Source: a virus
IMG/VR virus record: IMGVR_UViG_3300017987_005481
Coordinates: 1-39,859 of that record
Direction: 5' to 3' (one strand)
DNA length: 39,859 nt
Both the position numbers and the translations under genes were made by a program. Below are positions 6,472-11,337 of the stretch, piece after piece. The notes under the pieces were generated by a model. It was given only the letters and a program-made list of their open reading frames with translations. It did not search any database and was not told the DNA's origin. The stretch's first letter is position 1, and each line of letters starts with the position of its first letter.

Positions 6472-6836
6472 TCAGTGAATACACAAAACGATACACCGAT
6501 TATTTAGAGTCTGAAATTAGACGACTTCTATATGAAAATGAAAAGCTCAGAAATCAATTTGAAGTAAACAACCCGATCGAAACGTTTGATTTTGAAGATA
6601 GTTTTTCAAGAAACAGCTGGACAGTTCCAAGGCAGGCTTCACTTCTTTACAAGCAATCTCCAGAAGAATGTCAAACAGTTGTTCGTTTAAAGGTGGGAGA
6701 TCATCAATCAGATATGTTTTGTTCCGATCATATGGTTTTTCATGAAAATGTTCTTGAAGAGTTCATAAGAATATTTTTGCACAGAGTCTTTAGCGACAGG
6801 ATTGAGAAAGTAAAAAAAGAAACAAAAGAAAGGTGA
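6468..6836 (+). CDS. Hypothetical protein of the terminase island
   Basis: A 122-residue protein with GTG start in a GTGA overlap with the previous stop. The N-terminal 35 residues are helical and charged. The middle contains strand-like Thr-Val-Val-Arg-Leu-Lys-Val-Gly, and the C-terminal helix is basic. No family recognised. It is part of the co-directional cluster between the two terminase halves. Confidence 0.55.
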   Translation: MISEYTKRYTDYLESEIRRLLYENEKLRNQFEVNNPIETFDFEDSFSRNSWTVPRQASLLYKQSPEECQTVVRLKVGDHQSDMFCSDHMVFHENVLEEFIRIFLHRVFSDRIEKVKKETKER

Positions 6837-6837
6837 A

Positions 6838-7131
6838 ATGATGGCTCTTATTTTTTTATTGGCACTGTTAGCTGCTATCAATGTCTATTATGCTTTCAAT
6901 CGCGAGATAAAATACGTCGAGTATACGCCTGGATGGATCAGTGTAGAGGACGATCTACCTGATTATGGTGAAATGGTTATGACGTTTGACGGTAAAAGGG
7001 TGCGATATACTTCTGTCTATTTTGATAGGTACGGAAATTTTGTTGATTGCATCGGAGGAAAGATTGATTACTGGATGCCGAATCCAAAACCGCCGAAGCC
7101 GCTTAACCGGATGAAGGAGTATTTGGCATGA
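6838..7131 (+). CDS. DUF551 protein with an N-terminal membrane segment
   Basis: A 97-residue protein. Residues 2-18 are a hydrophobic anchor (Ala-Leu-Ile-Phe-Leu-Leu-Ala-Leu-Leu-Ala-Ala). Residues 33-90 are DUF551: Trp-Ile-Ser-Val-Glu-Asp-Asp-Leu-Pro, and at the end Asp-Tyr-Trp-Met-Pro-Asn-Pro-Lys-Pro-Pro. DUF551 is a common small phage domain of unknown function. It is one of four DUF551-type genes in and just after the island and the only one with a membrane anchor. Confidence 0.7.
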   Translation: MMALIFLLALLAAINVYYAFNREIKYVEYTPGWISVEDDLPDYGEMVMTFDGKRVRYTSVYFDRYGNFVDCIGGKIDYWMPNPKPPKPLNRMKEYLA

Positions 7132-7364
7132 CTTGGCTGGAAGAAAGAGGTCAATCAAAGGATGTTATTGAAGGGAGAGAAACAGACGTTTCTATGATAG
7201 CCAGCAGTCTTTACCGCCTAGTAAGAGAGGCGTATGAGATAAACAAGGTACCTTATGAAGTGCTTTTACGTCTTGAGTCATTAACACGCACACTCGACAA
7301 ATGCGAATCAGAAATTCAGTGGATCATTCAAGAGGTTGAAAGGGATTATTTAAATGAGGATTGA
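7128..7364 (+). CDS. Small helical hypothetical protein
   Basis: A 78-residue acidic protein starting in an ATGA overlap with the DUF551 gene. It is predicted as two or three helices (Ser-Met-Ile-Ala-Ser-Ser-Leu-Tyr-Arg-Leu-Val-Arg; Leu-Leu-Arg-Leu-Glu-Ser-Leu-Thr-Arg-Thr-Leu). No family recognised. Its position beside another two-helix protein is compatible with small counter-defence proteins, but nothing proves this. Confidence 0.55.
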   Translation: MTWLEERGQSKDVIEGRETDVSMIASSLYRLVREAYEINKVPYEVLLRLESLTRTLDKCESEIQWIIQEVERDYLNED

Positions 7365-7366
7365 AA

Positions 7367-7606
7367 ATGACTAAAAGCTCATTCAGACTAGATTACATAT
7401 CAGATTTTGATGAAGAAATAATTCAGAAAATGTCTGACATGCGCTCAAAATATATTGAATTGGAAAATTACGTTTCAGAGGCTTTCCCTTTGTTAGTGGA
7501 TGAAGATCTGGGAAGCTGTATGCGTGTATTTGAAGAGGCATTGACTCATCTTGAGCAATCGCAAATGTATGCGATCAAGATGCTTTGTTTGTTGGGGGAA
7601 AAATAA
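7367..7606 (+). CDS. Small two-helix protein, possibly Acb2/Tad1-hairpin-like
   Basis: A 79-residue protein. ATG 7367 has GAGG 7 bases upstream and is preferred to TTG 7361. The layout is a first helix (Glu-Glu-Ile-Ile-Gln-Lys-Met-Ser-Asp-Met-Arg), a short linker, then a second helix (Phe-Glu-Glu-Ala-Leu-Thr-His-Leu-Glu) ending Ala-Ile-Lys-Met-Leu. This loosely recalls the helical hairpin of phage nucleotide-sponge proteins of the Acb2 type. The similarity is at pattern level only; an unrelated helical protein is equally possible. Confidence 0.5.
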   Translation: MTKSSFRLDYISDFDEEIIQKMSDMRSKYIELENYVSEAFPLLVDEDLGSCMRVFEEALTHLEQSQMYAIKMLCLLGEK

Positions 7607-7611
7607 TTGAA

Positions 7612-7690
7612 TCGGTGTACCAGCTTAGCAAAACACCGAGTTTTACCTTGTGGTTTAATGGTACAAAGGTTCGAATCCCTCCTCGGCTTA
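7612..7690 (+). other. tRNA-like remnant with competing hairpin
   Basis: A D-loop-like TGGTTTAATGG (7651-7661) and a perfect T-loop core GGTTCGAATCC (7668-7678) are flanked by CCGAG (7636-7640) and CTCGG (7682-7686), as in an acceptor stem. There is no room for an anticodon arm, and the T-stem is poorly paired, so it is not a functional tRNA gene. CCGAG also belongs to ACACCGA (7633-7639), which pairs with TCGGTGT at 7612-7618, giving two mutually exclusive folds. It lies in the 113-bp gap between two genes. Confidence 0.4.
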
Positions 7691-7719
7691 CGAAAGGTTA
7701 CGAAATTTAAAGGAACTAA

Positions 7720-7947
7720 ATGGAAAACATTATCGAAGTAGACGGCAAATGCTACCAAGAAATACCGAAGGACAACGGCCGGATGCACTTGTCTATATCG
7801 CACGGATCAAGACCACCAACGTGGTCTGAGATAAAGGAGGCTCGTTATAAGTACCTACCTCAAGTAAAGTATGCAGCAATCATACTCCCACCCGATGAGG
7901 AGTACGTAGATGTGCATCCTTTTTGTTTTCATGTGTGGGAGATTTGA
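7720..7947 (+). CDS. DUF7694-like small phage protein
   Basis: A 75-residue protein. I recognise the pattern Met-His-Leu-Ser-Ile-Ser-His, Pro-Pro-Thr-Trp-Ser-Glu-Ile-Lys-Glu-Ala-Arg-Tyr and the ending Glu-Tyr-Val-Asp-Val-His-Pro-Phe-Cys-Phe-His-Val-Trp-Glu, found in many phage proteins of unknown function. An AAAGGAAC site precedes the ATG. It belongs to the terminase island. Confidence 0.65.
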   Translation: MENIIEVDGKCYQEIPKDNGRMHLSISHGSRPPTWSEIKEARYKYLPQVKYAAIILPPDEEYVDVHPFCFHVWEI

Positions 7948-7950
7948 GAA

Positions 7951-8136
7951 ATGATTTCAAAGCCGATCGGTGTATTTTTCTTAATTCTGTCTTTGTATTT
8001 GATAGGGCAGTTTGAAGGTGTTGAGGTGCTAAAACGCTGGGGTGCATATGGGTGCTTAGGCTGTTCGATATCCATTGTTCTTTTCGAGTTTAAATTCACA
8101 AGAAAGTTAGTTTATGGAGATGACGATGACACCTGA
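7951..8136 (+). CDS. Small membrane protein
   Basis: A 61-residue protein with two hydrophobic stretches, about residues 6-20 (Ile-Gly-Val-Phe-Phe-Leu-Ile-Leu-Ser-Leu-Tyr-Leu-Ile) and 33-47, and an Asp-rich C-terminus. It starts 3 bp after the previous stop. No family recognised. Its end overlaps a 23-residue micro-ORF. Confidence 0.5.
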   Translation: MISKPIGVFFLILSLYLIGQFEGVEVLKRWGAYGCLGCSISIVLFEFKFTRKLVYGDDDDT

Positions 8137-8185
8137 GGAGTTCTTAGAATTTAAAGAGAAAATGGTGTACGAGGGATTCAGATGA
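8114..8185 (+). CDS. Possible 23-residue micro-protein
   Basis: ATG 8114 opens a frame (Met-Glu-Met-Thr-Met-Thr-Pro-Glu-Glu-Phe-Leu) that overlaps the previous gene's end and stops in an ATGA overlap with the DUF551 gene at 8182. It is short, acidic and helical. It may serve only to couple translation between the flanking genes. Confidence 0.3.
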   Translation: MEMTMTPEEFLEFKEKMVYEGFR

Positions 8186-8538
8186 CTGAGTGGCAACCAA
8201 TAGAGACAGCTCCCAAAGACGGATCTGAAATTCTCGTCTATATAGATGGATTAAACTTTAAGGGATATAATTTAATATCTTGGGACAAGGAAAACAATTT
8301 CTGGTTGAGTGGCAAGTTTGATAGGTGGAATGAGTCAAGTATTTTGGGATGGATGCCTTTGCCTGAGCCTCCAGTTAAGTTGCATTTTTGTGGTGTTGGG
8401 TACCTTAAACCCTACATTTGTAAAGAAAAAGAGGGATACTTTTATGTTTCATCGTCTGGAACAAACCTCTGGAATCTGATGGTTAAATATTGCCCTTTTT
8501 GTGGCGAAAAAGCGCCGAGGTATCAAGATGAGAATTAG
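8182..8538 (+). CDS. DUF551 protein with C-terminal zinc-ribbon-like Cys pair
   Basis: A 118-residue protein. The N-terminal DUF551-type domain runs from Trp-Gln-Pro-Ile-Glu-Thr-Ala-Pro-Lys-Asp-Gly to Gly-Trp-Met-Pro-Leu-Pro-Glu-Pro-Pro. The C-terminal 45 residues end with Tyr-Cys-Pro-Phe-Cys-Gly, a half zinc ribbon seen in related phage proteins. An upstream Cys (Phe-Cys-Gly, Ile-Cys) could supply further ligands. Function unknown. Confidence 0.7.
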   Translation: MTEWQPIETAPKDGSEILVYIDGLNFKGYNLISWDKENNFWLSGKFDRWNESSILGWMPLPEPPVKLHFCGVGYLKPYICKEKEGYFYVSSSGTNLWNLMVKYCPFCGEKAPRYQDEN

Positions 8539-8743
8539 CACTCTGAAATGGAGTTCTGTAAGGGAAGATCCACCTCCTTTTAATGTGAAAGTATTGGTGA
8601 GGGTAGAGGACGGTGATGAGGTTGTTTATTTTGAAGATTGTCGTCAATTTAATGGCTTGTGGAAAAATGCAATAGACGATTGTGTAACACACTGGATACC
8701 GCTTCCAAAGCTGAAATGCCCTACATGTGGGGTTGTAAGCTAA
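8528..8743 (+). CDS. DUF551 protein
   Basis: A 71-residue protein. ATG 8528 with a GAGG site overlaps the end of the previous gene by 11 bases and is preferred over GTG 8501. The pattern is Trp-Ser-Ser-Val-Arg-Glu-Asp-Pro-Pro-Pro, a strand-rich middle and Thr-His-Trp-Ile-Pro-Leu-Pro, then Cys-Pro-Thr-Cys-Gly. Adjacent to another DUF551 gene, so local duplication is likely. Confidence 0.65.
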   Translation: MRISTLKWSSVREDPPPFNVKVLVRVEDGDEVVYFEDCRQFNGLWKNAIDDCVTHWIPLPKLKCPTCGVVS

Positions 8744-8845
8744 ATGCACTGGTCTGAGGTGTTTCTAATGTGCTGTTGCTGGCTCCTTTTCGTTGCTGGG
8801 GTCGGTTTTGTGGCTTGGCTTTGGAAAGTGATCTTGGTGAGTTAA
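8744..8845 (+). CDS. 33-residue membrane micro-protein
   Basis: ATG 8744 directly follows the previous stop. The product is almost entirely a hydrophobic helix (Cys-Cys-Cys-Trp-Leu-Leu-Phe-Val-Ala-Gly-Val-Gly-Phe-Val-Ala-Trp-Leu-Trp), a plausible single-span membrane peptide. It stops 2 bp before the next ATG. The exact tiling between neighbours supports a real gene. Confidence 0.5.
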   Translation: MHWSEVFLMCCCWLLFVAGVGFVAWLWKVILVS

Positions 8846-8847
8846 GA

Positions 8848-9150
8848 ATGCTTATAAAAAACGGAGAGATCCATCCCCTTGATGAAGGCTTCGCTTACAT
8901 TTTAGAAGAAGGCGATTTTGATGAAAACGCCATCGAAAAGATGAATAATAGATTTTTTAAAAAGTATGCAGAATATCTGCTAAAAACAGATTATGAAAAT
9001 ACTTTGGATCTCTTGACTTGGGCACTCCAAAAATTATACTTAGGGGAGGATGTTCAATTTATACATCGCCCCCCTATGTATTGTGATCCACTTCAAACAA
9101 AAAGCACATATGCCATGAAATTTAAAAGAAAACCTGATGATTATCTTTGA
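8848..9150 (+). CDS. Hypothetical acidic helical protein
   Basis: A 100-residue protein starting at ATG 8848, 2 bp after the membrane micro-protein. An earlier in-frame start at 8770 would overlap that gene completely and is rejected. It is mostly helical, with Asp-Glu-Asn-Ala-Ile-Glu-Lys-Met and Leu-Leu-Thr-Trp-Ala-Leu-Gln-Lys-Leu, and has a basic tail. No family recognised. Confidence 0.5.
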   Translation: MLIKNGEIHPLDEGFAYILEEGDFDENAIEKMNNRFFKKYAEYLLKTDYENTLDLLTWALQKLYLGEDVQFIHRPPMYCDPLQTKSTYAMKFKRKPDDYL

Positions 9151-9163
9151 GGAGTTTTATTGA

Positions 9164-9349
9164 ATGGGAAGTGAGCTATCACGTGAACACATACTTAAAA
9201 GTCGGTGCTTATATAGTGAGGACTGCAAGTGTGGAAATAAATTTCAGGTCTACGCGCAGGAAGACAATGATCCTGAATACTATACTGATGTATGGGTGGA
9301 GTGTGATCAGTGCAATGGTTTGGTACATTTTTCACTTCCAGTAAACTAA
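9164..9349 (+). CDS. Small zinc-ribbon-like protein
   Basis: A 61-residue protein with GAGGAG upstream of the ATG. Cys-Lys-Cys-Gly near residue 21 and Cys-Asp-Gln-Cys-Asn-Gly near residue 48 make a CxC...CxxC set suited to one zinc ion. It probably binds nucleic acid or protein in a regulatory role. An alternative overlapping frame (9147-9344) lacks such features. Confidence 0.6.
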   Translation: MGSELSREHILKSRCLYSEDCKCGNKFQVYAQEDNDPEYYTDVWVECDQCNGLVHFSLPVN

Positions 9350-9406
9350 GGGTTATATCTGGTTCCAGGTATAAACATGTATAACTTACTATAAACAAGG
9401 ACGTTT

Positions 9407-9592
9407 ATGACAGAGCTAACGATCACGATTAAAGTCGTGGAACAGACCTACAAGCAAAAGTTTCTGATGTACGATGAATACAAGTTCTTAGCTGATGACC
9501 CAGTGGTTAAGCATTGCATCAATGAGGCTTTGTCAAATGCCAGGTTTGAGCCGGAAGACATTAAAGTAAGGGCTTTGCTTCAGATTAAATGA
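9407..9592 (+). CDS. Small hypothetical protein coupled to the terminase nuclease half
   Basis: A 61-residue protein with AAGGACG before the ATG. The N-terminal strand is Leu-Thr-Ile-Thr-Ile-Lys-Val-Val; the rest is helical and acidic. Its TGA overlaps the ATG of the terminase nuclease gene, so its translation probably drives that of the nuclease half, which lacks its own RBS. No family recognised. Confidence 0.55.
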   Translation: MTELTITIKVVEQTYKQKFLMYDEYKFLADDPVVKHCINEALSNARFEPEDIKVRALLQIK

Positions 9593-10389
9593 AAGACTAC
9601 CAAGCCTATTTCGACAAGCTATGCAAAGATCACGACATTAGGCTTTCGCAAGGTCAAAAGAACTGGTATATCAAAAAGGCCTCAACGCTCGGCGATGGTA
9701 TGAAGACGCAATACCCCTCCACACTTGATGAGTGCTGGGAGGTCGCAAATGACGGCCTATGGTACGGAAAAGGCATCTCTAAAGCTCACAGTGAGGGGTG
9801 TATATGCTCTGTGCCGTATGAGCGTTTATCTGAGGTGCATACGGCTTGGGATCTTGGCAGACGTGACCCTACGGCCATCTGGTTCTTTCAATTGGTTGGA
9901 AAAGAGATCAGGTTAATCGACTACTACGAAAACAATTTTGAGGACATATCCCATTATATCACCGTCCTTAGGCAAAGAAACTACATCTATGGGAAACACT
10001 ATGTCCCACACGATGCAGGAATAAAGTCGTTTCAGACTGGCCGGTCTCTGGTAGACTTTGCCAGGGATCTTGGAATCAAATTGATCAAGCTTGAAAGGGA
10101 AAATGACATCATCCCGGCCACCAACTACGCACGATCGATGCTGGATCGATGCTGGTTTGATAAGGATAAATGCGCTCAGGGGATCAAGGCTTTGGAGAAC
10201 TACCGCAAAGAGTGGTCAGAGAAGAATCAGTGCTACGTGGAAAGAGAGTTGCATGACTGGGCATCTCATGGGGCATCTGCTTTTAGATACCTTGGAAGGG
10301 CTGAGCAGTTAATATCTGGTGGAACGTCTGATAAAGCTCTCAAAGAGCATTTAGACAGAATGGATCGGTATCGAAGGAATAGGATATGA
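9589..10389 (+). CDS. terL: Terminase large subunit, nuclease half (split gene)
   Basis: 266 residues beginning exactly where the ATPase half stops in related terminases: a linker with Gln-Gly-Gln-Lys-Asn-Trp-Tyr-Ile-Lys-Lys and Gln-Tyr-Pro-Ser-Thr-Leu-Asp-Glu-Cys-Trp. The RNase H-fold nuclease follows, with acidic residues in Ala-Trp-Asp-Leu-Gly (Asp88), Val-Pro-His-Asp-Ala-Gly (Asp142) and Leu-His-Asp-Trp (Asp223). The usual Ala-Asp-Ala in the final motif reads Ala-Ser-Ala, so one conserved acid is absent. The start is in an ATGA overlap. It should cut concatemeric DNA during packaging and would need to assemble with the ATPase half encoded 3.5 kb upstream. Confidence 0.9.
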   Translation: MKDYQAYFDKLCKDHDIRLSQGQKNWYIKKASTLGDGMKTQYPSTLDECWEVANDGLWYGKGISKAHSEGCICSVPYERLSEVHTAWDLGRRDPTAIWFFQLVGKEIRLIDYYENNFEDISHYITVLRQRNYIYGKHYVPHDAGIKSFQTGRSLVDFARDLGIKLIKLERENDIIPATNYARSMLDRCWFDKDKCAQGIKALENYRKEWSEKNQCYVERELHDWASHGASAFRYLGRAEQLISGGTSDKALKEHLDRMDRYRRNRI

Positions 10390-10928
10390 GTGATTACTTG
10401 CATGGTTTTTTAATGATTTTTGATTATGACGGTTGTGGTGTCGAGAAAAGGGTTCAGGAGGTTTCATCGAGGTTATCAGACTATAGCATGGAAAAAGAGA
10501 TTTCTGTTCCCATGACATTCATTAAATTTAGAAAGAAATGGGGTTCTGTTCCTGTTTTACTTCAGAGTCTGGAAGAGTTTGACTGGAGTGGTTTTTGGGA
10601 TGTTGTTTTTTATGGTGATGATGAATCTGGTTATCCCTCTTTCTATAATTTGAAAGACTATCATAGAAAAGTAGAAGCATCCAGGGTGTTTCTGGTTCAG
10701 GGTTTTAATTGGATAGACGCTGAGTCAAGCCCTCCTCTTCATAGCGATGAGGTATGGGTTTTTGGAAAACCTTTATCAAACGGTGAGAATTATGATAAGG
10801 GTCGCCATGAAGATGGAAGATGGTTTCTTGGAAAAACCGATGTAGCTCTTATAGGTGTAACGGATTGGTCGCCACATCCTGAGCCGCCTGAATGGGTTAA
10901 AAAAGAAACAATGGCAATGATGAAATGA
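10386..10928 (+). CDS. Large protein with C-terminal DUF551-type domain
   Basis: A 180-residue protein starting in an ATGA overlap with the terminase nuclease gene. Residues 1-100 are unrecognised, with many aromatic and acidic residues. Residues about 105-172 follow the DUF551 pattern, from Phe-Asn-Trp-Ile-Asp-Ala-Glu-Ser-Ser-Pro-Pro to Val-Thr-Asp-Trp-Ser-Pro-His-Pro-Glu-Pro-Pro. It is the fourth DUF551-type gene in this region and the only one downstream of the nuclease half. Confidence 0.6.
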   Translation: MSDYLHGFLMIFDYDGCGVEKRVQEVSSRLSDYSMEKEISVPMTFIKFRKKWGSVPVLLQSLEEFDWSGFWDVVFYGDDESGYPSFYNLKDYHRKVEASRVFLVQGFNWIDAESSPPLHSDEVWVFGKPLSNGENYDKGRHEDGRWFLGKTDVALIGVTDWSPHPEPPEWVKKETMAMMK

Positions 10929-11200
10929 AGCTTGATATCGCAGGGGCAAGGAAAAGCCAAAGGATATTATGCGTCTCAAACTATTGCGCTATTGCTCTTG
11001 GATCGAGCGATCTCGTAGAGGCGTTTCATGAATGGGCTTTTGGTAAAGAGGCTATGGGAAGGGATTTGAAAGAATACCCGGCTTTTTGGAATGATAAACA
11101 CTCTGATTTATTTGTTGTTAAACCGAGTGACGACATCCTTGATACTCTTGATAAAATGATGAAATCTTTTATCGAAATAACTATTGAAAAATCTAGTTAA
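10925..11200 (+). CDS. Hypothetical phage protein
   Basis: A 91-residue protein starting in an ATGA overlap with the preceding gene. The order is helix (Asp-Leu-Val-Glu-Ala-Phe-His-Glu-Trp-Ala-Phe), polar middle, then a C-terminal helix. No family recognised. It is the last gene before the structured spacer and the portal. Confidence 0.5.
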   Translation: MKLDIAGARKSQRILCVSNYCAIALGSSDLVEAFHEWAFGKEAMGRDLKEYPAFWNDKHSDLFVVKPSDDILDTLDKMMKSFIEITIEKSS

Positions 11201-11337
11201 TATATCTACACTAAAAATTTAGCACGCTGACAAGCGTGCGTCGTCGGGCTGATCACCCTCACACTGCCGTTACAGTGGCGACGCCGTCCTTTTCCTAACG
11301 GGGGAAAGTTATTAACTAACTCCAAGGAAGGAACGGA
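11201..11337 (+). promoter_or_regulatory. Structured leader upstream of the portal gene
   Basis: A 137-bp non-coding spacer with consecutive small stems: GCACGC/GCGTGC (11222-11239), GGG/CCC around CTGATCA, CACTG/CAGTG with a 6-base loop, and GGC/GCC. It ends with a strong AAGGAAGG site at 11324-11331. No long T-run follows the stems, so it is not an obvious terminator. It may be a regulatory leader, an RNA processing site or part of a packaging signal. Confidence 0.45.

Noticed and set aside
7636-7690. Functional tRNA gene
   Set aside because: Only 24 bases separate the acceptor-like arm from the T-arm, so there is no anticodon arm, and the T-stem has mismatches.
8770-9150. 126-residue version of the gene starting at 8848
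   Set aside because: The extension is antiparallel in logic to the abutting 33-residue membrane peptide frame, lacks an RBS and has unlike composition.
6118-9589. Intein or self-splicing intron explanation for the split terminase
   Set aside because: The interval is packed with separate genes having their own starts and stops, shows no intein block motifs or homing endonuclease, and no group I or II core could be recognised by eye.
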